A stretch of DNA of 64,000 nt from contig NZ_KB889967.1 in assembly GCF_000372885.1 (NCBI RefSeq), positions 805,017 to 869,016 of the forward strand, read 5' to 3'. The stretch is from Methyloversatilis thermotolerans. Lineage in GTDB: Bacteria; Pseudomonadota; Gammaproteobacteria; Burkholderiales; Rhodocyclaceae. Positions within the stretch are counted from its first letter, which is position 1; each line of letters starts with the position of its first letter. The position numbers were made by a program, and so were the translations under genes. Shown here one piece after another: positions 16,895 through 27,689 of this stretch. The notes beneath the pieces are model-generated. The model searched no databases and was not told the DNA's origin. It was given only the letters and a program-made list of their open reading frames with translations.

Positions 16895-16897
16895 AAT

Positions 16898-17905
16898 CTC
16901 CCACGAAAATCAGGCTCCGTTCGTGTCTGTCGCGAGCTTTTGTGGGAGCGGCCTCTGGCCGCGATGCGGCGTGTGCCGGCCGCGGGCTTCGTTCGAAGCT
17001 GCATCGCGGGCAAGCCCGCTCCCACCAAACCCTGGCTCCGCTCGTGTTTGTCGCGAGCTTTTGTGGGAGCGGCCTCTGGCCGCGATACGGCGCATGCCGG
17101 CCGCCGGCTTCGTTCGAGAGCTGATCGCGGGCAAGCCCGCTCCCACCAAACCCCGGCTCCGTTCGTGTTTGTCGCGAGTTTTTGTGGGAGCGGCCTCTGG
17201 CCGCGATACAGCGCATGCCGGCCGCCGGCTTCGTTCGAGAGCTGATCGCGGGCAAGCCCGCTCCCACCAAACCCCGGCTCCGTTCGTGTTTGTCACGAGC
17301 TTTTGTGGGAGCGGCCTCTGGCCGCGATGCGGCGTGTGCCGGCCGCAGGCTTCGTTCGGGGCTGCATCGCGGGCAAGCCCGCTCCCACGAAAACCAGGCT
17401 CCGTTCGTGTCTGTCGCGAGCTTTTGTGGGAGTGGCCTCTGGCCGCGATGCGGCGCATGCCGGCCGCGGGCTTTGTTCGAGGGTGCATCGCGGGCAAGCC
17501 CGCTCCCACGAAAACCAGGCTCCGTTCGTGTTTGTCGCGAGTTCTTGTGGGAGCGGCCTCTGGCCGCGATGCGGCACATGCCGGCCGCGGGCTTCGTTCG
17601 AAACTGCATCGCGGGCAAGCCCGCTCCCACGAAAACCAGGCTCCGTTCGTGTTTGTCGCGAGCTTTTGTGGGAGCGGCCTCTGGCCGCGATGCGGCGCAT
17701 GCCGGCCGCGGGCTGTGTTCGAAGCTGAATCGCGGGCAAGCCCGCTCCCACGAAAATCAGGCTCCGTTCGTGTCTGTCGCGAGCTTTTGTGGGAGCGGCC
17801 TCTGGCCGCGATGCGGCGTGTGCCGGCCGCAGGCTTTGTTCGAAGGTGTTGTCGCGAGCGGGGCTCGCTCCTACGACAATCCGGCTCCGTTCGCGGTCAG
17901 GGCGC
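16898..17905. repeat. REP/BIME tandem array (class A), about eight units
   Basis: Approximately 121-bp units as at 2497-3180, with GGGAGCGGCCTCTGGCCGCG and GCGGGCAAGCCCGCTCCCAC alternating from the IS right end to the lytic transglycosylase gene. The last palindrome (near 17850) switches to class B (GTCGCGAGCGGGGCTCGCTC). No gene is contained. Confidence 0.9.
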
Positions 17906-17907
17906 GC

Positions 17908-18498
17908 CTACTGCAGCGAGCGGTAGTTGTGCAGCACGCGCGGCACGTAGCGCCGGGTTTCGTCGTAGGGCGGGATCTGGTTGCCGTACTTCTGCACGGC
18001 GCCTTCGCCGGCGTTGTAGGCGGCGAGGGCCAGCTCGAGTTCGCCGTTGAAGCGGGCCAGCAGGTCGCGCAGGTAGAGGGCGCCGCCCAGCACGTTCTGG
18101 TCGGGGTCGAAGCGATCGGTCACGCCATAGCGGCGCGCGGTGGCCGGCATGAGCTGCATCAGCCCGGCCGCGCCCTTGGGCGACAGCGCATTCGGGTTGT
18201 AGGCCGATTCGGCGCGGATGACGGCATGCAGCAGGCCGGCATCGACGCCGCTGGCGAGGGCGGCACGTTCGATGCGTGTCGCGTGGAGCCGGGCTGCGGG
18301 GTGGGTGGCACCGGACACGCTGGCGGCGGGCGCGGGTGACGAATGTCCTTCGCGCGGGCTGCGCAGCAGCAGTTCGAAGCCGGTATCGGCGGGCGCATCG
18401 GTGAGCACGACGGTACCGTCGGCGTCCTCCTTCACATAGACATCAGCCCAGGCGCAGTGCGCAAACAGGCAGAGCAGGGCGGCGAGCGGTCGAGTCAT
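17908..18498 (-). CDS. Lytic transglycosylase (SLT domain)
   Basis: 196-residue exported murein transglycosylase that cleaves glycan strands in the periplasm. It has a signal peptide (MTRPLAALLCLFAHCAWA), then a short DUF4124-like stretch (VYVKEDADGTVVLTDAPAD) and an SLT domain with the catalytic Glu in IRAESAYNPNALS, followed by GAAGLMQLMPATARRYGV, LGGALYLRDLL and LALAAYNAGEGAV. The ATG at 18498 is the one that begins the signal peptide. It is divergent from the type II secretion operon, 161 nt away; a wall-opening role for that machine is plausible but not shown. The end of a REP array lies directly after the stop. Confidence 0.9.
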   Translation of the reverse strand: MTRPLAALLCLFAHCAWADVYVKEDADGTVVLTDAPADTGFELLLRSPREGHSSPAPAASVSGATHPAARLHATRIERAALASGVDAGLLHAVIRAESAYNPNALSPKGAAGLMQLMPATARRYGVTDRFDPDQNVLGGALYLRDLLARFNGELELALAAYNAGEGAVQKYGNQIPPYDETRRYVPRVLHNYRSLQ

Positions 18499-18600
18499 CT
18501 GGAAGAAACACGCGGGGGCTAAAGTAGAGGCTGTTGCAAGGATGCTGCGAAAATCTTTCAGCGATATTGAAACAAAGCCGCTGGCCGTGTTGCGTATCGC

Positions 18601-18630
18601 TTGCTGCGTTGGAAACCGGGCGATTAGACT
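18601..18630 (+). promoter_or_regulatory. Possible sigma70 promoter of the secretion operon
   Basis: TTGCTG and TAGACT separated by 18 nt, 30 nt before the gspG ATG. A moderate match only. Confidence 0.35.
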
Positions 18631-18659
18631 CGGCAATCATTACACGTCACATTACGGAT

Positions 18660-19073
18660 ATGAAACGGAATTCCGCACGCGGTTTCACCCTGCTCGAACT
18701 GCTGGTGGTCATGGTCATCATAGGCCTGCTCGCCGGCTATGTGGGCCCGCGTTACTTCAGCCAGATCGGCAAGTCCGAGGTCAAGGCGGCGCGCGCGCAG
18801 ATCGATGCGCTGGACAAGGCGCTTGACCAGTACCGGCTGGACAATGGCCGCTATCCGTCGACCGAGGAAGGCCTGAAGGCCCTGGTCGAGCGTCCGTCCA
18901 GCACCACCAAGTGGTCCGGCCCCTACCTGAAGAAGGCGGTGCCGCTCGACCCCTGGGAGCGTCCTTACATATACAAGTCGCCGGGCGAGCATGGCGAGTA
19001 CGACCTGAGTTCGCTGGGCAAGGACGGCCAGCCCGGCGGCACCGAAGAAGCCGCCGACATCACGAACTGGTGA
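18660..19073 (+). CDS. gspG: Type II secretion major pseudopilin GspG
   Basis: 137-residue major pseudopilin, the building block of the secretion pseudopilus. It has a prepilin leader and N-methylation site: MKRNSARG, cleaved before FTLLELLVVMVIIGLLAGYV with Glu at +5. The C-terminal part has the GspG pattern (TEEGLKALVERP, WSGPYLKKAVPLDPWERPYIY, DLSSLGKDGQPGG, DITNW) with Ca-site residues. The ATG at 18660 starts the leader; upstream codons in frame lack it. First gene of a tightly packed operon, 1 nt before gspF. Confidence 0.95.
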   Translation: MKRNSARGFTLLELLVVMVIIGLLAGYVGPRYFSQIGKSEVKAARAQIDALDKALDQYRLDNGRYPSTEEGLKALVERPSSTTKWSGPYLKKAVPLDPWERPYIYKSPGEHGEYDLSSLGKDGQPGGTEEAADITNW

Positions 19074-19074
19074 C

Positions 19075-20249
19075 ATGCAGTTCCGCATCCGCGCCCTTGA
19101 CCTGAGCAACCGCATCACGCAGATACAGGTCGAGGCGTCAGACGAAGCTTCCGCGCGCGCCCAGGTTCAGGCCGACGGTCTCACCGTACTGTCGGCCAGC
19201 CGTGCCCGCACGCTGACGCTGACCCGCCAGCGTTTTCCGGTGCTGCTGTTCTGCCAGGAACTGCTGGCGCTGCTGCGCTCCGGCCTGTCGCTGGTCGAGG
19301 GGCTGGAGGTGATGGCCGAGAAGGAAGGACGCACGCTGTCGCGCACCGTGCTGTCCTCGCTGATCGACGCGCTGCGCCAGGGCAAGACCTTGTCCATGGC
19401 CATGTCTTCGCAGACCGAGGTGTTTCCCGACCTGCTGGTGGCCATGATCCGCGCATCCGAACGTACCAGCGATCTGGACCAGGCGCTGGAGCGCTTCGTC
19501 GCCTACAGCGAACAGCTCGACACCCTGCGCGGCAAGCTCGTGTCGGCGGCCACCTATCCGGTCATCCTGCTCGGTGTCGGTTCGCTGGTCGTGCTGTTCC
19601 TGCTGGTATTCGTGGTACCCGAGTTCTCCAAGGTATATGAAGACATTTCCACCGACCTGCCGCTGGCGTCGCAATGGCTGCTCGCCTGGGGCAAGTTCGT
19701 GAAGGCGCATTCCATGCTGCTCGGCGTCGGCCTGGTGGCCTTCATCGCGGGCGTGGTCTGGGTGAGCAGCCAGGCGGCTTTCCGCCAGCAGCTCATGGCG
19801 CAGTTCGAGCGCATGCCGGGCGTCGGCAGCCGCATGCGCGTGTTCCGCCTGGCGCGTTTCTTCCGCACCGTGGGCATGCTGCTGCGCGGCGGCATACCGG
19901 TGGTGCAGTCGCTCGAACTGGTGCGCGAACTGCTGCCGCTGCCGATGCAGCAGAGCCTGTCGCGCGCGCTGCTGTCGATACGCGAAGGGCGCGCCGCATC
20001 CGATGCCTTCACCGATGTCGGGCTGAGTACTGCGGTCGCGTCGCGCATGCTGCGCGTGGGCGAGCGCGCCGGCAATCTGGGCGACATGATGGAGCGCATC
20101 GCCGCCTTCCATGACGAAGAACTGACGCGCTGGCTCGACAGCGCGACCCGGCTGTTCGGCCCGCTGCTCATGCTGGTGATCGGGCTGGCCATCGGCGGCG
20201 TGGTCGTGCTCATGTATCTGCCCATCTTCCAGCTTGCGGAAAGCCTGCA

Positions 20250-20253
<4 letters not shown>
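19075..20253 (+). CDS. gspF: Type II secretion inner-membrane protein GspF
   Basis: 392-residue polytopic inner-membrane platform protein of the secretion system. Two T2SSF domains (about residues 60-180 and 265-385), three membrane helices (near 165-190, 215-235 and 360-380), and typical motifs FCQELLALLRSGLSLVEGLEVM and RFFRTVGMLLRGGIPVVQSL. It starts 1 nt after gspG and overlaps gspE by 4 nt (ATGA), implying coupled translation. Confidence 0.94.
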
Positions 20254-21900
<1,647 letters not shown>

Positions 21901-21920
<20 letters not shown>

Positions 21921-22596
21921 GTCCCTGGCACTGGAGCTGGGGCCCCATGGCGTCACGCTGAAGGGCGGACCGGCGCGCGCCGAAGTGCTGTCGCTGGATA
22001 CGCTGGCGGCGGCGCTCGATGCGCTGCCCGAAGCCGCAACGCCGAAGCGCGCGCGCCTGGAGGTGACCGTGGCCAACGCCTGGGTGCGCTGGCAGGTTGT
22101 GGACATGCCCTCCGGCGTGACCGGCCGCGACGAGCGGGCCGCGCTGGTGCGCGCACGCATGGCCGAGGTGTTCGGCAGCAGTGCCCAGGCCTGGGTGTCG
22201 GCCTGGGACGAACGGCCGGCCGCGCGCGTGCTGGCCAGTGCGCTCGACGTGGTGCTGATGCAGCGGCTGCAGGCGTGGGCCGCCGCACGCGGACTCAAGC
22301 TTGCCAGCGTGCAGCCGGCCTGGTTGCGTGGCTACGCGGCACTGCGCGGCGACGCGCCGCTGGGCGGTTTCGCGCAGTGGCAGCACGGCTGGCTGTGCAT
22401 GGGCTTGTGGTCCGGCGGCCAGTGGCTGCACATGCGCGGCGAGGCGCTGACCGATCCCGCCGGGTTGGGCGCGTTGCTCGAGCGCCGGCTCAATCTGTTC
22501 GATGGCGAACTGGCCGGTGGCCGCCTCTTCCTGCAGGGGGCGCCGGCGGTCAGCCTGCCGCGTGGCTGGCAATGCGTGGCGGGAGTCGTGCAATGA
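21901..22596 (+). CDS. GspL/PilM-like cytoplasmic secretion component
   Basis: 231-residue soluble protein with weak sequence identity to known families. Its place between gspE and two PilN/PilO-like genes, its actin-like alternation (LALELGPHGVTLKGG, ANAWVRWQVVDMPSG) and the lack of membrane segments suggest the cytoplasmic half of GspL, or PilM, which links the ATPase to the inner-membrane ring. The GTG at 21901 overlaps gspE; the 3' end overlaps the next gene by ATGA. The assignment rests mainly on context. Confidence 0.6.
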
Positions 22597-23132
22597 GCCG
22601 CCGTCCCGCGATACCGGAACTGGATTTCGTCGCCCGCCGCCGCGCACCCGGCTGGCTGGGCTGGCTGGGCCTGGCACTGGGCTGCGCCGCGGCCGCGTGG
22701 ACCGTGGACGCCTACCTGGCGCTGCAGGACGAGGTGGACAGCCTGCGCGACGCCAATCGCCGCGCCGCGCGCCAGGCCGAACAGGCGCGCGTGCTGGCGC
22801 GGCGCGAACAGGAAGATCCGGCGCTGCGCGCGCGCCTGCAGGTGGCGCGGCCGCTGTCGCAGCAACTCGCACGCGACTGGCAACCGCTGTTCGCCGACCT
22901 GGAAGCGCGCGGCAAGGATGTCGCGCTGCTCACCGTGGAGCCGGATGCCGCGCGCGGGCTGCTGCGCGTGACCGGCGAAGTGAAGGACCTGGATGCGCTG
23001 TTCGAGTACGCCGAGTCGTTTGCCGACGCCGACACGCTGAATGCACCGCGCATCGAGGTATTTGAATTCAAGCAGCGCGACGGCATCCAGGTGGTGACCT
23101 TTTCGCTGCGCCTGAACTGGAGGCGCTCGTGA
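22593..23132 (+). CDS. PilN/GspL C-terminal-like inner-membrane protein
   Basis: 179 residues: short cytoplasmic N-terminus, one membrane helix (WLGWLGLALGCAAAAWTVDAYLAL), a coiled-coil rich in Arg/Ala/Glu, then a periplasmic ferredoxin-like domain (LLTVEPDAARGLLRVTGEVKDLDALFEYAESF). This is the PilN or membrane half of GspL. Together with the preceding gene it splits the usual GspL into two proteins, as in type IV pilus and MSHA loci. Start ATG overlaps the preceding stop. Confidence 0.65.
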   Translation: MSRRPAIPELDFVARRRAPGWLGWLGLALGCAAAAWTVDAYLALQDEVDSLRDANRRAARQAEQARVLARREQEDPALRARLQVARPLSQQLARDWQPLFADLEARGKDVALLTVEPDAARGLLRVTGEVKDLDALFEYAESFADADTLNAPRIEVFEFKQRDGIQVVTFSLRLNWRRS

Positions 23133-23689
23133 TGGCGTCCATGAATGTCGGCGTCGATGCGCTGAAGGGTCAGCTCGCCTACGCGATCGCCCGTGCCGGT
23201 TGGGCGGGGGCGCTCGGCGTGGCGCTGGCGGTGTTCGCGCTCGCCGTGTATTTCGGTGCGGTGTCGCCGCTGATGGCCGAACAGCGCAGCCTGCAGGCGG
23301 CGCGCGATGAGCTGGCGCAGCGCGTGGCGGCCGGCGTCACCGTGGAGTCGCCGCGCGAACAGCTCGATCGCTTCGATGCCGCGCTGGCTCAGCGCGCCCG
23401 CTTGCCCAGCCTGCTCGCCAGTCTGGCGCGTGCGGCACGCGCCGGTGGACTGTCGCTGGCCCGCGTCGAAAGCCGCGAATCCCAGATGCTGGGCGCCGGT
23501 TACGCGCGCCAGGATTACATTTTTCCGATCCAGGGCAAATACACCGCGCTGCGCGCCTGGCTGGCCGATGCGCAGCGCGTGTCGCCCGCCGTCATGGTCG
23601 AGGATGTGCTGCTCAGGCGCGCCGATATCGGGCGTGACACGGTGGATGCCACCGTGCGCATCGCCATCGTGCTGAAGGACGCGCCGTGA
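23129..23689 (+). CDS. PilO/GspM-like inner-membrane protein
   Basis: 186 residues: N-terminal cytoplasmic tail, one membrane helix (GALGVALAVFALAVYFGAV), coiled coil (RSLQAARDELAQRV) and a periplasmic ferredoxin-like domain (YIFPIQGKYTALRAWLADAQRVSPAVMVEDVLLRR). This is the PilO/GspM pattern; it is expected to pair with the PilN-like protein. It starts at a GTG overlapping the previous stop and ends overlapping the next GTG. Confidence 0.65.
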   Translation: MMASMNVGVDALKGQLAYAIARAGWAGALGVALAVFALAVYFGAVSPLMAEQRSLQAARDELAQRVAAGVTVESPREQLDRFDAALAQRARLPSLLASLARAARAGGLSLARVESRESQMLGAGYARQDYIFPIQGKYTALRAWLADAQRVSPAVMVEDVLLRRADIGRDTVDATVRIAIVLKDAP

Positions 23690-24198
23690 ACAAGGGTTTG
23701 ATCGCGGCGCTCGCAGTGACGCTGGTCGGCGTGTGGTACGTATCCGGGGAGGGCGGGGATGCCGGCGACGCCGAGGACCCGTCTGCGGTGAGCGGCGAAG
23801 GCAGCCGCGCCGCGCGCAACGCAAGGCTCGCCGGCAGCGCGCCGGCGGCCGTTCCCGATGCCGTGATCGCCCGTTTGCCCGAGCGCGCCGCAGCCGAGGT
23901 GGCGCGCGATCTGTTCGCGGTGCAGAGCCTGCTGCCCCCGCCGCCGCCGGGCAGCGACAAGCCGCCGCCGCCGCCGCCGCCGGTCGCTCCGCCGCTGCCT
24001 TTCCGTTATCAGGGCCGCATGATCGAAGGACAGGACACCGTGGTGTTCCTTGCCCAGGGCGACCGCATACTCGTCGCCCGCAAGGGCGATCTGATCGGCA
24101 ACCAGTACCGGGTCGAGGCGATCACGCCATCGGCCATCACCTTCATGTTCGAGCCGCTCAAGCAGCAGCAGACACTGTCCACCGGAAGCGCCAAATGA
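23686..24198 (+). CDS. GspC/PilP-like secretin-linking protein
   Basis: 170 residues: one N-terminal membrane helix, a long linker with a Pro-rich segment (LLPPPPPGSDKPPPPPPPV), then a small beta-domain (FRYQGRMIEGQDTVVFLAQGDRILVARKGDLIGNQYRVEAI) like the HR domain of GspC or PilP, which binds the secretin N-domain. It lies directly before the secretin (ATGA overlap). Which of the two families it belongs to cannot be decided from the sequence alone. Confidence 0.62.
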   Translation: MNKGLIAALAVTLVGVWYVSGEGGDAGDAEDPSAVSGEGSRAARNARLAGSAPAAVPDAVIARLPERAAAEVARDLFAVQSLLPPPPPGSDKPPPPPPPVAPPLPFRYQGRMIEGQDTVVFLAQGDRILVARKGDLIGNQYRVEAITPSAITFMFEPLKQQQTLSTGSAK

Positions 24199-26516
24199 TT
24201 CCACACCGGATCGCACCGCGAAAAACATCGTCCCGGCTTGCCGGCCTGTGCGCCGTCATCGCCCTGCTGGCCCTGGGCGGCTGCGCCACCAATTCCGCCT
24301 TCGAGAACGGCAAGGATGCACTGATGGCCGGCGACCAGGACCGCGCGCTGGCCCTGTTCGAGCAGGCGGCCAGGGAGTCGCCCGGCAACCCGGAAATCCG
24401 CGCCACCGTCATGCGTCAGCGCGAGGTGGCGGTCGCGCGCCTGCTGTCGCAGGCCGATACGCAGCGTTCGGCGGGCAAGAACGACCAGGCCAAGGCGCTG
24501 CTCGACCGGGTGCTGGCCATCGATCCGCGCAACACGCGCGCGCAGACCATGCGCATCGACATCGATCGCGGTATCAAGCATGACGCCGTGGTGGCCGAGG
24601 CGCGCGCGCTGCTCGCGCGCAAGGATGTGTCTGGCGCGGAAACCCGCGTGCGGTCCGTGCTTTCGCAGGACAACAGCCATGCCGGCGCGCGCGAACTGTT
24701 GCGCCAGATCGAGGAGGGGCGGCCGCGTCAGACCACCGCGTCCGGCAAGCTGGGCGACATGTTCCAGAAGACGGTCACGCTGGAATTCCGCGACACATCG
24801 ATCCGCAACGTGTTCGAGGCAATCTCGCGCTCGACCGGCATCAACTTCGTGTTCGACAAGGACGTAAGGCCAGATATCAAGGTGACGCTGTTCGTGCGCA
24901 ACACCACCGTATCCGAGGTGCTGCGGCTGGTGCTCATCACCAACCAGCTCGAGCGCAGCGTGCTGTCCGAGAACACCGTGCTCATCTATCCGAATACCGC
25001 GGCCAAGGTGCGCGAGTACAAGGAACTGGTGACGCGCACCTTCTTCCTCGTGAACGCCGAAGCCAAGCAGGTGCAGAACCTCATCAAGACCGTGGTGAAA
25101 ACCAAGGACATCTACATCGACGAACGGTTGAACCTGATCGTGATGAAGGACACCGCGGACGCGGTGCGCCTGGCCGAACAGCTCGTCGAGTCGGTGGATG
25201 TCGCCGAACCCGAGGTGATGCTGGAAGTCGAGGTACTGGAAGTCAGCAGCAACAAGCTGAAGGAACTGGGAGTGGATTGGCCGGACCAGGTGGGTTACGG
25301 CATCCTCACGCCCACCACCTCCACGAGTACGGTCACCACCACAAGCACGACCAGCACCACCACGCTGGGCGGTACGCTGGCCTCCGGCAACATCAATCTG
25401 AAGGACACCAGGGGACTGGTCGTGCCCTACGTCAGCAACCCTGGCCTGCTGCTCAACCTGAAGGCGCAGGACGGTGCGGCCAATCTGCTGGCCAATCCGC
25501 GCATCCGCGTGAAGAACAAGGAGAAGGCCAAGGTGCATATCGGCGAAAAGCTGCCGGTGTTCACCACCACCTCGACCGCCAACGTCGGCGTGTCGGCTTC
25601 GGTCACCTATCTCGATGTGGGCCTCAAGCTCGACGTCGAACCGCTCATCCATCTCGAAGATGACGTGGACATCAAGATGACGCTGGAAGTATCCAGCATC
25701 GTCAAGGAAGTGACCGGTCCGCAAAGTTCGCTCGCCTACCAGGTGGGCACCCGTTCCGCCGCGACGGCGCTGCGTCTGCGCGATGGCGAAACGCAGATAC
25801 TGGCAGGGCTGATCAATGACGAGGAAAGACGCAGCGCCTCGCGCCTGCCCGGCCTGGGCGAGCTGCCGCTGATCGGCAAGCTGTTCGCCAGCGAGCGCAA
25901 CAGCACGAACAAGACCGAAATCGTGCTGCTCATCACGCCGCGCATCGTGCGTGGCCTGAACCGCCCGACCCATATATCGCCCGCGCTCGCCGCCGGTACC
26001 GAATCGGCGGTCGGCGCCTCCCCGCTGGTCATCCAGTCGGGCGGCAAACAGCCCGGGATGAAACTGTCCAGTTCCGGCGGCGGTGCGCCGGCCGGCGGCC
26101 CGCCGCGCGGTGCCGTCGCCGCCCCGATTCCGTCGCCCGAACCGGCACCCGAACCGGAGACCGACGAGCCGGGTCCGGCCGAACTGCGCCTGCAGTCGTC
26201 GGGCGAAACATCGGCCGGTGGCGACGCCAGCGTGTCGGTCACGCTCACCGCCGCCACCGCACGTACGGCCACCGTGGAAATCGTCTATGACCCGAACATC
26301 CTGACCGCCGGTTCCGCCACTGCACCGGGCCGTGCCGTGGTGCAGATGGCGGGCGTCCCCGGCCAGCCCATGAGCGCGGACATCGCCTTCAAGGTGAACG
26401 CCAGCGCCCAGCCCGGCGTCACCAGCGTGCAGGTGGGCAGCGTCACCGTGCTGGCCGAGGACGGCGTACCGGTGCAGGTCGGCCCGCCGCCGCCGGCGGA
26501 AATCCAGATCAAGTGA
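24195..26516 (+). CDS. gspD: Secretin GspD with TPR-like N-terminus and cohesin-like C-terminus
   Basis: 773-residue outer-membrane channel. A lipobox (LLALGGCATN) indicates a lipoprotein. Next comes a helical TPR-like region (about residues 30-180), N-domains (LEFRDTSIRNVFEAISRSTGINFVFDKDV), a Thr/Ser-rich loop (TPTTSTSTVTTTSTTST) and the secretin core with VPYVSNPGLLLNLKAQDGAANLLANPRIRV and GLGELPLIGKLF...TEIVLLITPRIV. A C-terminal extension of about 150 residues follows: a Pro/Ala/Glu linker and a beta domain resembling cohesin (AELRLQSSGE...SVSVTLTAAT...VEIVYDPNILTA). TPR plus secretin resembles MSHA-type systems; the cohesin-like tail is unusual and could anchor surface partners. Last gene of the operon; no pseudopilins H-K follow. 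Confidence 0.9.
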   Translation: MIPHRIAPRKTSSRLAGLCAVIALLALGGCATNSAFENGKDALMAGDQDRALALFEQAARESPGNPEIRATVMRQREVAVARLLSQADTQRSAGKNDQAKALLDRVLAIDPRNTRAQTMRIDIDRGIKHDAVVAEARALLARKDVSGAETRVRSVLSQDNSHAGARELLRQIEEGRPRQTTASGKLGDMFQKTVTLEFRDTSIRNVFEAISRSTGINFVFDKDVRPDIKVTLFVRNTTVSEVLRLVLITNQLERSVLSENTVLIYPNTAAKVREYKELVTRTFFLVNAEAKQVQNLIKTVVKTKDIYIDERLNLIVMKDTADAVRLAEQLVESVDVAEPEVMLEVEVLEVSSNKLKELGVDWPDQVGYGILTPTTSTSTVTTTSTTSTTTLGGTLASGNINLKDTRGLVVPYVSNPGLLLNLKAQDGAANLLANPRIRVKNKEKAKVHIGEKLPVFTTTSTANVGVSASVTYLDVGLKLDVEPLIHLEDDVDIKMTLEVSSIVKEVTGPQSSLAYQVGTRSAATALRLRDGETQILAGLINDEERRSASRLPGLGELPLIGKLFASERNSTNKTEIVLLITPRIVRGLNRPTHISPALAAGTESAVGASPLVIQSGGKQPGMKLSSSGGGAPAGGPPRGAVAAPIPSPEPAPEPETDEPGPAELRLQSSGETSAGGDASVSVTLTAATARTATVEIVYDPNILTAGSATAPGRAVVQMAGVPGQPMSADIAFKVNASAQPGVTSVQVGSVTVLAEDGVPVQVGPPPPAEIQIK

Positions 26517-26595
26517 GGTCGCCCGGTCGGGGCGCCTGCAAAGCCCCCGACCGCCACCAGCGCCGGGTCTGAAGCTGTGGCACGCGCGGACCGCA

Positions 26596-27110
26596 AACAG
26601 GCGGGTCTTGTGGGAGCGGGCTCGCCCCGCGATGCAGCTTCGAACGAAGCCCGCGGCTCGCATCAGCCGCATCGCGGCCAGAGGCCGCTCCCACAAGAGC
26701 TCGCTCAAAGCGCGAACGGAGCCGGTTGTCAGGCCCACCAAAGCTCGCCCAGACCGCGAACGAGCCGGGATTTGGTGGGAGCGGGCTCGCCCCGCGATGC
26801 AGCCTGGAACGAAGCCGGCGCCCGGCCGACCCTGCATCGCGGCCAGAGGCCGCTCCCACGAAAGCTCGCGACAAATACGAACGGAGCCGATGTTTGGTGG
26901 GAGCGGGCTTGCCCGCGATACGGCTTCAAACGAAGCCCGCGGCCTGTCCACGCCGCATCGCGGCCAGAGGCCGCTCCCACGAGAACTCGCCCGCACCATG
27001 AACGGAGCTGAGGGTTTTGTGGGAGCGGGCTTGCCCCGCGATACCGCCTGGAACGAAGCCCGCGGCCGGCCCACGCCGCATCGCGGCCAGAGGCGCTCCC
27101 ACCAAGGATA
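26596..27110. repeat. REP array (class A, reverse order) upstream of the RAYT gene
   Basis: Units alternate GTGGGAGCGGGCTCGCCCCG-type and GCGGCCAGAGGCCGCTCCCA-type palindromes with CGAACGAAGCCCGCGGC spacers, the reverse complement of the arrays at 2497 and 16898. The array ends about 70 nt before the transposase start. Confidence 0.88.
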
Positions 27111-27180
27111 TGTGCCGGCCACGACCGGAACAGCCGACTGCTTGGCCTGATTCCCCGTGCAATTCGTCTATTCTGAATGC

Positions 27181-27651
27181 ATGGACAGGCCTTCCTCATA
27201 TCGCCTTCGCAAGGGACGGGTATCCATCCCGGGTCAGGTTTACCTGGTCACGACGGTGACCGCACGACGCGAAAGGATATTCTCGGATTTTCGGTGTGCA
27301 CGTCTGCTGATCAGGACGTTGATGGAGTCTGATCGGTGTTGCCATTCCGGCACGCTCGCCTTTGTTGTGATGCCTGATCTCCTGCACTGGATGTTTCGAC
27401 TCGGTTACGTCGAGAATCTCTCCGCCGTTGTTCGAGAGGTGAAGTCGAGAGTGGCACGCAGCCTCGGGCGTCGGGTGTGGCAAGCCGGTTTCCACGATCG
27501 AGCCCTGCGCGGTACGGACCGCGAACTCCGCGCGTGGGCGCGCTATCTGATTACCAACCCGTTGCGTGCGAGATTGGTCCTGAGGGTTCAGGACTATCCG
27601 CACTGGCATGCCGTCTGGCTGGGCGTGGAACAGGACCTGCACCTCACGTAG
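27181..27651 (+). CDS. REP-associated tyrosine transposase (RAYT, Y1/HUH), HUH motif altered
   Basis: 156-residue single-strand nuclease of the TnpA_REP/IS200-like family, thought to cut and mobilise REP sequences. It begins PSSYRLRKGRVSIPGQVYLVTTVT, a family hallmark. The catalytic Tyr122 lies in RYLITNP, and DYPHWHAVWLG closes the protein. The metal-binding HUH motif, normally MPDHxHW, reads MPDLLHW: Leu67 replaces the first His (codon CTC versus CAC), His69 remains. It is flanked by REPs on both sides, as is typical. The ATG at 27181 is chosen by family alignment; there is no strong ribosome site. It may be inactive or act only as a REP binder. Confidence 0.88.
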   Translation: MDRPSSYRLRKGRVSIPGQVYLVTTVTARRERIFSDFRCARLLIRTLMESDRCCHSGTLAFVVMPDLLHWMFRLGYVENLSAVVREVKSRVARSLGRRVWQAGFHDRALRGTDRELRAWARYLITNPLRARLVLRVQDYPHWHAVWLGVEQDLHLT

Positions 27652-27689
27652 CTTGATGTGCAGCCTGTCCAGACGCCGAACGAGCCGGG

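Larger units (their letters stand above)
15705..16897 (+). mobile_element. IS110-family insertion sequence inserted in a REP
   Basis: About 1.19 kb, bounded on both sides by the dinucleotide CT (15703-15704 and 16898-16899), with no terminal inverted repeats. Boundaries are set by comparison with the intact REP at 17704-17830 (empty site, CT at 17745). It has a 224-nt non-coding left end and a right end only 3 nt beyond the transposase stop, the arrangement of IS110-group elements whose guide RNA is encoded in the left end. The first 61 bases recur at 63940. Confidence 0.85.

Noticed and set aside
16854..18050. Long plus-strand open frames with regular protein repeats over the REP array
   Set aside because: The protein period equals the DNA repeat of about 121 bp, all frames are open in such arrays, and there are no ribosome sites or domains.
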